Origin: Alphaproteobacteria bacterium
Lineage (GTDB): Bacteria; Pseudomonadota; Alphaproteobacteria; Micavibrionales; UBA1664
Assembly: GCA_030427215.1 (NCBI GenBank)
Contig: JAUHXB010000060.1
Span: forward strand, 1 to 7,334
Length of the DNA: 7,334 nucleotides
Reading direction: 5' to 3'
Every line of letters begins with the position of its first letter. Within the stretch, counting starts at the first letter, position 1. A program made the position numbers and the translations under genes. Shown here one piece after another: positions 1 through 5,700 of the stretch. The notes beneath the pieces are model-generated. The model was not told where the DNA came from. It saw only the letters and a program-made list of their open reading frames with translations, and did no database searches.

Positions 1-73
1 CTGCGTTAGCCGTATGACCAAATCCAAACCCCAGACCAACCGCAATGGAAAGCGTTAAAATAAAATATTTCAT
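1..73 (-). CDS. cpaC: Start of a secreted protein, probable pilus secretin CpaC (partial)
   Basis: Only the first 24 codons are in the window; the gene continues past the left edge. They form a textbook Sec signal peptide: MKYF start, a hydrophobic core of about residues 4-18, and a cleavage-type A-N-A ending at residue 24. The ATG (71-73) lies 2 nt after the cpaB stop, and AAAGGG (82-87) sits 8 nt upstream as a ribosome binding site inside the cpaB end, so the two are probably co-translated. In Caulobacter-type tad/cpa loci the gene after cpaB is cpaC (rcpA), the outer-membrane secretin through which the Flp pilus leaves the cell, and secretins carry such a signal. The secretory signal is seen directly. 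The name is inferred from gene order only; a CpaD-type lipoprotein is less likely because no lipobox cysteine is visible. Confidence 0.6.
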   Translation of the reverse strand, partial: MKYFILTLSIAVGLGFGFGHTANA

Positions 74-75
74 GA

Positions 76-963
76 TTATTGCCCTTTATAGGGTTTGACC
101 AAAACATCGCTGGCCTGTCCCCCGTTATAAATTCTGATCATTCTGGATGACCCTGAGGCAGGATCATTACCCAATAATTCTTGTGTGACGTTACTCATCC
201 GAACATCCGTTGTGGCCTCTGGCAGCACGTCACCATTTTGGGTGATTGTGTCATCACCTAGTTTACGAAGGGATAGAGACAACGATCCCATCGCATCCGC
301 CAAAGCCAATTTTTCGCCATCTCTGGGTGATATTTCCAAAGTGACAGTGCGGGCAATGGCGGTTTCTTCAATTTCTTTGGCTTCTTGGTCAACGGCGACA
401 ACACGAACATTTTCTAAAACGGTTTGGGCGGCTTTTTTGCTAATCACGCTGATCGCTGCGTCACGGACACGGTCATCGGATGGAAGGCGAATATCATATG
501 TCATGATGACATCAACAAAATCACCAGGGGTGATAAACCCACCGGCTGAACTTTCCGCCTTAACACGAATGGCCATGGCACGCATGCCCGCGCCCAATGT
601 GGCGGCAACAAAATTCCCTTTTTCTTCACGTACCAATACGGATTGCATCAAGGGCTCACCTTCCGCAACATTACGGCGCAACCGTCCTGTTAAAGGTGTT
701 TCAGAATCTGGATTTTCAAGTGTATCTTTGGTAATTGCACCGCTGAAGACAGAGCTTTCAGGCCATTCCTGCCATTGCATATCATTTCCAACCAGATTAT
801 CACCTATTTTCAAATTCCGCGCGGCAACCAATACAGCCGTCTTTGGTTCTTCGTTTAAAATTTGAGGCTTTGACGATCCACCCAACATGGATTGCATTAA
901 AATCGCAACCATCAATGCGGCACAAAATCCTCCACCTAAAATAATTAATGTTTGTCTGTTCAT
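76..963 (-). CDS. cpaB: Flp pilus assembly protein CpaB (RcpC)
   Basis: Inner-membrane-anchored periplasmic component of the tad/Flp pilus machine, thought to work with the secretin CpaC. The 295-residue length is normal for the family. Residues 5-24 form the single N-terminal membrane segment. An SAF domain follows at roughly 42-110, with the typical opening 'VLVAARNLKIGDNL' (44-57) and 'WQEWP' (64-68). Then comes the RcpC/CpaB core with 'GMRAMAIRV' (126-134) and 'GFITPGDFVDVI' (142-153), the family's signature region. The C-terminus (about 270-295) ends in an 'RIYNG' strand as in other CpaB proteins. AGGGA at 974-978, 10 nt before the ATG, is an acceptable ribosome binding site. The gene starts 29 nt after the cpaA stop and is followed after 2 nt by the next gene, so it is in an operon. 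A 226-codon open frame on the opposite strand is a shadow. Confidence 0.95.
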   Translation of the reverse strand: MNRQTLIILGGGFCAALMVAILMQSMLGGSSKPQILNEEPKTAVLVAARNLKIGDNLVGNDMQWQEWPESSVFSGAITKDTLENPDSETPLTGRLRRNVAEGEPLMQSVLVREEKGNFVAATLGAGMRAMAIRVKAESSAGGFITPGDFVDVIMTYDIRLPSDDRVRDAAISVISKKAAQTVLENVRVVAVDQEAKEIEETAIARTVTLEISPRDGEKLALADAMGSLSLSLRKLGDDTITQNGDVLPEATTDVRMSNVTQELLGNDPASGSSRMIRIYNGGQASDVLVKPYKGQ

Positions 964-992
964 AACTTAAAATTCCCTAACCCTCTCAACCT

Positions 993-1526
993 TTACGGCA
1001 AATACCCTAAATGACGAAAACTCGCTATTCCACCTACTGCTATAGCAATGCCATAAGGGATAACATTTTTGTCCTTTTTCAACGCCCACATCCATCCATT
1101 TTGCAAGTAAGAAAAACGCAGCATTTTTGTGATAAATCTCTGCCCCATTTTTGTTTTTCGAATGATAATACTGATTAAGGCCAGCCCTCCTCCTACGATT
1201 GTTGTAACCATTAAAAATAATGGAAGGCCGTTTAATCCCGTCCATAATGCGACTGCAGGGATTAATTTTGCATCCCCACCACCAAATAATTTCAGGAAGA
1301 ACAGCACCGTCATGATCACCAACATCACACCACCACTGATTAAGTGAGATGATAAATCTTGAAATGCGTTTTTCCCTAAAATCTCTTGCGTTCCATAAGA
1401 GATCACAAAACAAATGATAATCGCCACAGGCAAAATATTAGGAATTTTCAACTTTATAAAATCCGTCACTGCCGCCGCCATTATGAGGCCGCTTGTAAAG
1501 ACAATAAGTGTTAAAATAATCGTCAT
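993..1526 (-). CDS. cpaA: Prepilin peptidase CpaA (TadV-type, A24 family)
   Basis: Membrane aspartyl protease that removes the leader from the Flp pilin, cutting after the glycine in its G-A-x-x-x-E-Y motif. Numbered from the ATG at 1526, the protein has 177 residues, nearly all hydrophobic membrane segments. Both catalytic aspartates of the A24 family are visible: D22 in 'TDFIKLKIPN' and D85 in 'GGGDAKL'. The C-terminal 'VIPYGIAIAVGG' is also typical. No methylase domain is present, as expected for the short TadV/CpaA class. An open frame extends 24 codons further upstream to 1598, but that part lies inside the hairpin after the pilin gene and encodes a polar, non-family stretch, so I prefer M25. 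The ribosome binding site there is poor (an AAGAAA-like stretch). The gene sits between the pilin and cpaB, the standard order. Confidence 0.92.
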   Translation of the reverse strand: MTIILTLIVFTSGLIMAAAVTDFIKLKIPNILPVAIIICFVISYGTQEILGKNAFQDLSSHLISGGVMLVIMTVLFFLKLFGGGDAKLIPAVALWTGLNGLPLFLMVTTIVGGGLALISIIIRKTKMGQRFITKMLRFSYLQNGWMWALKKDKNVIPYGIAIAVGGIASFRHLGYLP

Positions 1527-1565
1527 GCTTATTTTTATTTCTTGTGTATGATTTTGAATGAAATT

Positions 1566-1617
1566 AAAAACCCACCCGGTTTTTTTGTAAGGGGGCAACC
1601 TGATCAGGTGGGTTTTT
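1566..1617 (-). terminator. Hairpin terminator or attenuator between pilin and cpaA
   Basis: A perfect 11-bp inverted repeat, AAAAACCCACC (1566-1576) and GGTGGGTTTTT (1607-1617), encloses a loop of about 30 nt. Read on the minus strand the right arm ends in a T run, as in an intrinsic terminator. It follows the pilin stop by 17 nt and precedes cpaA. The loop contains a second small palindrome (TGATCA core, 1601-1606). Being A-rich before and T-rich after, it could work in both directions, but no plus-strand gene feeds into it. The probable role is to keep pilin mRNA far more abundant than mRNA for the assembly proteins. Confidence 0.75.
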
Positions 1618-1634
1618 ATAAGATGCTTATGATT

Positions 1635-1823
1635 TTACGATGGACGGTTTTCTAATTCCGCGCCCATATCTTCGAACAAGGCAACCAGTTGATCACCAAA
1701 GGCAAAGACAACAACGGAAATACCAACGGCAATTCCCGCGGCAATTAGTCCATATTCAATGGCTGTTGCGCCTTCTTCGTCTCTCATAAATCGTGCATGT
1801 GCTTTTGCAATTAATTTTAACAT
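1635..1823 (-). CDS. flp: Flp/Fap-type major pilin (PilA)
   Basis: 62-residue precursor of the major subunit of the Flp (type IVc) pilus, used for surface attachment. A short basic leader (residues 1-18) ends in 'RDEEG'. The processing motif follows as 'GATAIEYGLIAAGIAVG', with the conserved G, E and Y, so cleavage by CpaA is expected between G18 and A19. The hydrophobic segment (about 23-43) is the polymerising helix, and a short polar tail 'GAELENRPS' closes the protein. GGAGGAG at 1831-1837 lies 7 nt before the ATG, the strongest ribosome binding site in the window, fitting a highly made protein. It is the first gene of the pilus locus and is separated from cpaA by a hairpin. The gene symbol follows general flp/pilA usage. 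Confidence 0.95.
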   Translation of the reverse strand: MLKLIAKAHARFMRDEEGATAIEYGLIAAGIAVGISVVVFAFGDQLVALFEDMGAELENRPS

Positions 1824-1897
1824 ATAGGTTCTCCTCCACTTATGATTAAATATTACAGATTGATGGTTTGATCCCTACTCACATAACCTCAACCGAT

Positions 1898-1945
1898 ATT
1901 GACAGAATACACATTCAAGTCTTAATGACTCGTTAAAATTGACAG
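1898..1945. repeat. Two direct copies of ATTGACAG upstream of the pilin gene
   Basis: ATTGACAG occurs at 1898-1905 and again at 1938-1945, exactly 40 bp apart (close to four helical turns), in the AT-rich 204-bp gap between the pilin gene and the small gene at 2028. On the plus strand each contains TTGACA, but neither has a convincing -10 box at 16-19 bp, and no plus-strand gene starts nearby. They may be operator sites for pilin control or chance. I found no convincing promoter for the pilin itself in this gap. Confidence 0.25.
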
Positions 1946-2027
1946 CTTTAACATGAACTATCGTATTGATATTAAATGATTTTTATCAGATAATTATGAT
2001 GAATTTAGATTTAATTTATGTGAATTT

Positions 2028-2234
2028 TTAGAGGTTTAAATCTCTAAACATTACAAGAGCGCGATCATGTCTTTCAAGTCGCGCTTTAGCAAGAGGGTAT
2101 TTATCAGCATTTTCAAGCAAGCGATTAAATTGCTCAGCTGGTAAAATATCACGCGATGTCACAGGCAATATACGAAGATCATCTTCGCGTCTTTGATCGG
2201 CCATATCCCTTGCGTATTGACTTAAATAACCCAT
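2028..2234 (-). CDS. Small hypothetical protein, 68 residues
   Basis: I do not recognise this protein. It is soluble and highly charged, rich in R, D, E and L, with no signal peptide or membrane segment. An 'MADQRREDDLR' stretch (residues 11-21) is followed by a probable helix-rich part, 'LPAEQFNRLLENADKYPLAKARLERHDRA' in character (about 31-59, shown for composition only in part: E34, R38, E41, K45, K50, R52, R55). There is no Shine-Dalgarno sequence before the ATG at 2234, only a possible promoter very close to it. M11 (ATG 2202-2204) has AAGGG just 2 nt upstream, too close to be a good alternative. The gene is divergent from the DUF218 gene, with 56-68 bp between starts. The balanced amino-acid composition argues for a real gene, but without homologues it stays hypothetical. 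Confidence 0.55.
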   Translation of the reverse strand: MGYLSQYARDMADQRREDDLRILPVTSRDILPAEQFNRLLENADKYPLAKARLERHDRALVMFRDLNL

Positions 2235-2240
2235 ACTATT

Positions 2241-2270
2241 TTCATATCAAAAAAAATCTAGTGTCGTCAA
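2241..2270 (-). promoter_or_regulatory. Possible sigma-70 promoter for the 68-residue protein
   Basis: On the minus strand TTGACG (2265-2270, 5 of 6 to consensus) and TATGAA (2241-2246, 4 of 6) are separated by 18 bp. Only 6 nt lie between the -10 box and the ATG at 2234, so the transcript would begin about at the start codon. This matches the absence of a ribosome binding site and is the same geometry as the better promoter at 5701-5729. The -10 match is mediocre, so the call is weak. Confidence 0.3.
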
Positions 2271-2302
2271 CATAATTTTTTGGTTGACCCGTGCAAATTA
2301 GT

Positions 2303-3007
2303 ATGTCAATAAAAATAATGGTAACCAATATTAATGATCGATTACTATTCAAAAATAAATCTGTAGAAACTGATGTCACCATTTTATTAGGGGCTAAATC
2401 AGTTTCCGGTGATATCGCACGCGCTTTTTTAAAAACATATAAGCATGGTCAAAAAATTATTCTGGCAGGCGGTAACAAATGCTTTGAGCCTTGGGTTAAG
2501 TGGCTGATGAGCGGCCGCGAAGCAACACTCCATACTGGTGACTTTTGGACCAGAGACAAAGAAGCGGATTATATGCGCTCTATCTTAATTGATAGCGGTA
2601 TCGCCCCAGAAGATATTATTTTTGCTGAGAATCACTCTACAAATACAGGGCAAAACTTTCAAAAAATTCGCGATTTTATTTTAAGTAATGACTTTAATTC
2701 TGCATCAATTTGGACCGTGGCTTATCATCAGCGCCGCGCCATTGAAACATGTGCAAAAGAAATTCCTGAACTGAATACTTTGCCTGTCCCAGTATACCCT
2801 TTTGGATTGTCGCGTGAAACTTGGCTTGAAGAATGGCCCAAAATTTATTTCATAACAGGGAAACTAGGCATCACAGGTATTGTCAAAGATGAATTTAATA
2901 AACTCGATCCGCAAAATCCGGACAATTATTATAATCGGGGGTTTTGTGTTCCTGTTGAATTACCCAAAAAAACTACATCAAGATTGGCACGATCTCAAAG
3001 GCTTTGA
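2303..3007 (+). CDS. DUF218 (YdcF/SanA/ElyC-like) protein, probably frameshifted at its 3' end
   Basis: Member of the DUF218 superfamily, whose proteins include YdcF, SanA and ElyC and are tied to envelope functions; the biochemical role is not established. Numbered from the in-frame GTG at 2291, the fold's landmarks are 'TDVTILLGAK' (27-36), 'QKIILAGG' (54-61), 'EADYMRSILIDSGI' (91-104), then 'EDIIFAENHSTNTGQNF' (107-123) and 'TVAYHQRRAI' (142-151). No membrane anchor is visible, unlike SanA. Start choice is uncertain: GTG 2291, ATG 2303 and ATG 2318 all lack a Shine-Dalgarno sequence; I take 2303. After P225 the frame crosses AAAAAAA (2966-2972) and ends in an atypical tail, 'TTSRLARSQRL'. 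The next frame after the run reads 'LHQDWHDLKGFDIIIAQ' and stops at 3026, overlapping the aat ATG. I infer a one-base insertion, or a sequence error, in the A run. Confidence 0.8.
   Translation: MSIKIMVTNINDRLLFKNKSVETDVTILLGAKSVSGDIARAFLKTYKHGQKIILAGGNKCFEPWVKWLMSGREATLHTGDFWTRDKEADYMRSILIDSGIAPEDIIFAENHSTNTGQNFQKIRDFILSNDFNSASIWTVAYHQRRAIETCAKEIPELNTLPVPVYPFGLSRETWLEEWPKIYFITGKLGITGIVKDEFNKLDPQNPDNYYNRGFCVPVELPKKTTSRLARSQRL
2966..2972 (+). other. Homopolymer A7: probable frameshift site in the DUF218 gene
   Basis: Seven A's follow the CCC proline codon (2963-2965). As sequenced, the frame stops at 3005-3007. With six A's, or a +1 shift here, translation would continue as K-K then 17 further residues to TGA at 3024-3026. 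That TGA overlaps the ATG of aat (3023-3025) as ATGA, the classic arrangement for coupled translation, and aat has no good ribosome binding site of its own. Both facts support the longer product as the ancestral or functional one. Confidence 0.6.
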
Positions 3008-3022
3008 TATTATCATTGCTCA

Positions 3023-3622
3023 ATGAATAATATCGATATCTCATCATATCTTGCATCATACCAATTGGGTCTTTTTCCCATGGGGGAATCACGTGATGAT
3101 GAAATTGACGCATGGTTTCAACCGCAAATGCGGGGGATTATTCCCCTTGAAACTTTTAATATTCCCCGATCCTTAAAAAAATTCATCACATCATGTGATT
3201 ATACCGTGACCGTTAATCATGCTTTTGCCGATGTTATTCGTGCATGCGCATCAATACCGCGTGATCATGAATCCAACACATGGATTACGCATGACATTGA
3301 ATTTGCCTTTAACACCCTTCACCATCATGGTCACACCCATTCAATTGAGGTCTGGGATAATCAAAAGAATCTTATTGGTGGTTTATATGGCTTGGCTCAA
3401 GGCGGATGTTTTAATGGTGAGAGCATGTTTTCAAAGGCGGAGAACGCCAGCAAAATTGCATTGGTACACCTTGTTGAACGCTTAAAATTTAAGGGCTTTA
3501 CCTTGTTGGATACACAATTTGTGAATGATCACCTTAAACAATTTGGATGCATTGAAATTCCCCATGATGATTACATGGAGAAGCTCAATGACGCATTAGA
3601 AAAAAATGTGACGTTTATTTAG
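3023..3622 (+). CDS. aat: Leucyl/phenylalanyl-tRNA--protein transferase
   Basis: Cytoplasmic enzyme that adds Leu or Phe from charged tRNA to proteins with N-terminal Arg or Lys, marking them for ClpAP/ClpS degradation (bacterial N-end rule). The 199 residues cover the whole family domain: 'YQLGLFPMGES' (13-23), 'WFQPQMRGIIPL' (31-42), 'RSLKKF' (49-54), 'TWIT' (86-89), 'HSIEVW' (106-111), 'LIGGLYGLAQG' (117-127), 'FNGESMFS' (130-137), 'NASKIAL' (141-147) and 'LLDTQFVNDHLKQFG' (161-175). Nothing essential seems missing. The start gives the usual short N-terminus of alphaproteobacterial Aat. No Shine-Dalgarno sequence stands at the normal distance (AAAGG at about 2997-3001 is too far), so translation may be coupled to the upstream DUF218 gene in its restored frame. 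The stop codon overlaps that of hpf on the other strand. Confidence 0.95.
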   Translation: MNNIDISSYLASYQLGLFPMGESRDDEIDAWFQPQMRGIIPLETFNIPRSLKKFITSCDYTVTVNHAFADVIRACASIPRDHESNTWITHDIEFAFNTLHHHGHTHSIEVWDNQKNLIGGLYGLAQGGCFNGESMFSKAENASKIALVHLVERLKFKGFTLLDTQFVNDHLKQFGCIEIPHDDYMEKLNDALEKNVTFI

Positions 3623-4236
3623 GCTGCGTTTGAAATCGCTTTTGCGCCCTGTTCGGGGTCTACCCAACCAATATTGCCATCTTGGCGACGGTAAACCATA
3701 TTCAACCCATTGTTTTTGGAATTACGAAACATCATCGCATTATTACCAGACAAATTCAAACGCATCACTGCATCAGATACACTCATCGTTTGAATATTTG
3801 TTGTCATCTCAGCAACGATAACTGGCTCGTTTTGTGATTCAATTTCTTCGTCCGTTAACTGGTCAACCTGATCATCCAGAAGCGAAAGGCCAAGCGCGTA
3901 CTCTGGAACTTTCATGTGCTCTGCATTTTCCATTTGTTCGCCATGGTCTCGTAATTTGCGTTTATAACGGCGCAATTGCTTTGCAATTTTTTCGGCACCA
4001 CCATCGAACGAGGCATAGGCATCATGTTCTTGAGACGTGGCGCTCACATGGATATCTTTGCCTACCGTTAACGCAATATGGGTTTTAAATAATGATTTTG
4101 TGTCCTTTGACATTGTTACCGAAACATTAATTGCACGGTTGAAATATTTCTCGTTAATCGCCTCCATCTTATCCTGAATGTGTGTTTGCAAGGCCTCGCC
4201 CATATCAAAATGCTGAGAATGTAATTTGATGTCCAT
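3619..4236 (-). CDS. hpf: Long-form ribosome hibernation promoting factor
   Basis: Binds the 30S decoding region and, in the long form, pairs 70S ribosomes into inactive 100S dimers in starved cells. The 205 residues show both domains: the N-terminal S30AE/HPF domain (about 1-100: 'MDIKLHSQHFDMGEAL', 'DIHVSATSQEHDAYASF' and the basic helix 'KQLRRYKRKLRDH' at 86-98), an acidic linker (about 120-137), and the C-terminal dimerisation domain (about 138-196: 'VIVAEMTTNIQTMSVSDAVM', 'NNAMMFRNSKNNGLNMVYRR', 'GNIGWVDP'). GGAGAG at 4242-4247, 5 nt before the ATG, fixes the start. The gene stands apart from rpoN, its common neighbour in proteobacteria. Its TAA (3619-3621) overlaps the TAG of convergent aat, with no terminator between, so each mRNA probably runs into the other gene as antisense. 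Confidence 0.95.
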   Translation of the reverse strand: MDIKLHSQHFDMGEALQTHIQDKMEAINEKYFNRAINVSVTMSKDTKSLFKTHIALTVGKDIHVSATSQEHDAYASFDGGAEKIAKQLRRYKRKLRDHGEQMENAEHMKVPEYALGLSLLDDQVDQLTDEEIESQNEPVIVAEMTTNIQTMSVSDAVMRLNLSGNNAMMFRNSKNNGLNMVYRRQDGNIGWVDPEQGAKAISNAA

Positions 4237-4279
4237 AATATCTCTCCGTTTTTATTAGAATTAATGTTTCTAGAATTGC

Positions 4280-4309
4280 ACTATATACCCTTACCAGTAT
4301 GCATTACAA
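4280..4309 (-). promoter_or_regulatory. Possible sigma-70 promoter for hpf
   Basis: In the 116-bp gap between hemH and hpf the minus strand carries TTGTAA (4304-4309) and TATAGT (4280-4285) with an 18-bp spacer; an overlapping TATATA gives 16 bp. Start would fall near 4273, leaving a leader of about 35-40 nt that includes the GGAGAG ribosome binding site. I see no clear terminator after hemH in this gap, so readthrough from hemH is also possible. Confidence 0.4.
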
Positions 4310-4352
4310 ATTCTTAACAACAATTGAAGAGTGGCATGTTTTTGTGACGATT

Positions 4353-5375
4353 TTATGATAGCCATCCACTTAATTCATATCGAATGCGTGAGGCCAAATA
4401 ATCGATATGTGATTTCGCATCATTCAGGCAAGGGATGTAAGTATATTCTTCGCCTCCATTATCTAAAAATTCATCACGACCTTCCATCGCCAACTCTTCC
4501 AATGTTTCCAAACAATCAACGGCAAAGGCGGGCGACACAATCGCCATACGCTTGACCCCATCATGGGCCAATTTCTCAATTGTTTTATCGGTATAAGGTT
4601 GCAACCATTCTTCAGGCCCAAAGCGGGATTGAAATGTATTGATCCATTGATCCTCGCTCCACCCCATTTTTTCACGAACCAACCTCGATGTTTTACAACA
4701 CATACAATGGTAGGGATCGCCCTGCATCAAATATCGTTTGGGTACACCGTGAAAGGATGTCAAAATCACTTCTGGTTTGGCCTTTGTCTTTTTCAAATGC
4801 TTAACAATTGAATCGGCCAATACAGTAATATAAGCATCATCATCATGATAAGGACCCGACGTTCGAATGGATGGTTGCCATGTTTGTTTTTTCAACGCAT
4901 CAAATGCCTTATCATACGCCGTCGCCATTGTTGGCGCGGAATATTGGGGGTAGAGCGAAAAGAATAAAATTTTGCGACACCCCTGATCAATTAAATTTTG
5001 AATACCCGCTTCCGTCGACGGATTGCCGTATCGCATCCCCCATTCAAAGATCACTTCCTTTTTACCAAATTGTTTTTGTAATTTGTCAGTAATCGACCGC
5101 GTGTTTGTCTTTAACGGCGATTCACCCTTGTCATGATTCCAAATGGATTTATAGGCCGCACCAGACCGAAAAGGGCGAGAGGTCAAAATAATCCCCTGCA
5201 ATAACGGTTGCCAAAGCCATTTTGAATAATCAATAACGCGTTTATCCGACAAAAATTCCGATAAATACCGACGCATTGGCCAATAAGTATAATGATCAGG
5301 TGTCCCTAGATTGAGGATCAGAACACCAATTTTTTCTTTTTGAACTTTTGGGTGATCTTTTGGTAACACAGACAT
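4353..5375 (-). CDS. hemH: Ferrochelatase
   Basis: Inserts Fe2+ into protoporphyrin IX to make protohaem, the last step of haem synthesis. The 340 residues are a normal full length. Visible landmarks: 'IGVLILNLGTPD' (16-27), 'MRRYLSEFLSDKRVID' (34-49), 'GMRYGNPS' (113-120), 'LFFSLYPQYSAPT' (137-149), the catalytic-histidine motif 'TSFHGVPKRY' (206-215, H209) and 'SPAFAVDCLETLEE' (281-294), whose E290 matches the conserved active-site glutamate. Cysteines cluster at C224, C226 and C227 in 'GDPYHCMCCKTSRL', with C288 later. Such an internal Cys group occurs in many proteobacterial ferrochelatases, some of which bind a [2Fe-2S] cluster; binding here is inferred. AAGGA (5382-5386), 6 nt before the ATG, supports the start. 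The gene lies upstream of hpf on the same strand, with no other haem gene in the window. Confidence 0.97.
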   Translation of the reverse strand: MSVLPKDHPKVQKEKIGVLILNLGTPDHYTYWPMRRYLSEFLSDKRVIDYSKWLWQPLLQGIILTSRPFRSGAAYKSIWNHDKGESPLKTNTRSITDKLQKQFGKKEVIFEWGMRYGNPSTEAGIQNLIDQGCRKILFFSLYPQYSAPTMATAYDKAFDALKKQTWQPSIRTSGPYHDDDAYITVLADSIVKHLKKTKAKPEVILTSFHGVPKRYLMQGDPYHCMCCKTSRLVREKMGWSEDQWINTFQSRFGPEEWLQPYTDKTIEKLAHDGVKRMAIVSPAFAVDCLETLEELAMEGRDEFLDNGGEEYTYIPCLNDAKSHIDYLASRIRYELSGWLS

Positions 5376-5402
5376 GGTTTATCCTTTTATTATTTTTTGA
5401 TG

Positions 5403-5430
5403 ATAATAGGATTTTTCAAAACAAAGTCAC
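5403..5430 (-). promoter_or_regulatory. Possible sigma-70 promoter for hemH
   Basis: On the minus strand GTGACT (5425-5430, 4 of 6 to TTGACA) and TATTAT (5403-5408, 5 of 6) are separated by 16 bp. Initiation near 5396 would give a leader of about 20 nt that carries the AAGGA ribosome binding site. No iron- or haem-responsive operator could be recognised with confidence. The rest of 5376-5532 is AT-rich and holds no credible gene. Confidence 0.35.
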
Positions 5431-5532
5431 GAGAAAAAGATTTTAAAATGAAGATATCTAAGTCGTCTTGGTTTAAATTACATGCAATAAGCCATTGATT
5501 TTATTCATCTTGACTTAATAGACTTCATTATT

Positions 5533-5694
5533 TCAAGCATCAGGATGAGGAAAGAAAACCCCAACATTACGACCATAAGATGTGATAATTGCCGCATCGA
5601 ATTTTTCGCGTTTAATATCACGCAATATCTGCGCAAAATGAGTTTTAAATTGTTGTGTCGTGAATGATTTATAAGTTGCGCTTGTGTTTTCCAT
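5533..5694 (-). CDS. Phd/YefM-like small antitoxin or regulator, 53 residues, without a toxin partner
   Basis: This short gene resembles the DNA-binding N-terminal half of Phd/YefM-type antitoxins. 'FTTQQFKTHFAQILRDIKREK' in outline (F11, F16, F20, I23, L24, I27) fits the family's first strand and two helices, and 'AAIITSYGRNVGVFFPHPDA' (34-53) fits the strand pair usually read as 'viItr.Gkpvavl.p'. It ends right after that core, so the toxin-binding C-terminal tail of a full antitoxin is absent. No toxin gene lies downstream (5376-5532 is non-coding) or directly upstream. There is an in-frame TGA two codons before the ATG, which rules out a longer start. GAGGA touches the ATG with no spacing and cannot act as a normal ribosome binding site; the strong promoter just upstream predicts a leaderless mRNA. 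The gene is likely real given promoter and pattern; the family call is by eye. Confidence 0.6.
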   Translation of the reverse strand: MENTSATYKSFTTQQFKTHFAQILRDIKREKFDAAIITSYGRNVGVFFPHPDA

Positions 5695-5700
5695 TCCTCA

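Noticed and set aside
185..865. Long open frame on the plus strand opposite cpaB
   Set aside because: It mirrors cpaB on the opposite strand, has a serine/threonine-rich unlikely composition and no ribosome binding site; cpaB is a clear family member.
967..1413. Open frame of 148 codons on the minus strand inside cpaA
   Set aside because: It is in another frame of cpaA, whose catalytic motifs are intact; the composition (many W, C and R) is that of a shadow.
1527..1598. 24-codon N-terminal extension of cpaA
   Set aside because: It begins inside the hairpin after the pilin gene and does not resemble prepilin peptidases, which start just before the first membrane helix.
1824..2027. Search for a tRNA, small RNA or CRISPR in the gap upstream of the pilin
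   Set aside because: No cloverleaf, no regular repeat-spacer pattern and no stable hairpin were found; only the ATTGACAG pair stands out.
3184..3198. ATCACA-TCA-TGTGAT inverted repeat
   Set aside because: It lies inside the conserved part of aat, is short, and is best explained by codon content.
3630..4088. Two plus-strand open frames opposite hpf
   Set aside because: Both lie entirely antisense to a clear hpf gene, with His/Arg-rich shadow composition.
4331..5092. Several short open frames overlapping hemH on both strands
   Set aside because: hemH is complete and well conserved across the whole span; these frames have no motif or ribosome binding site.
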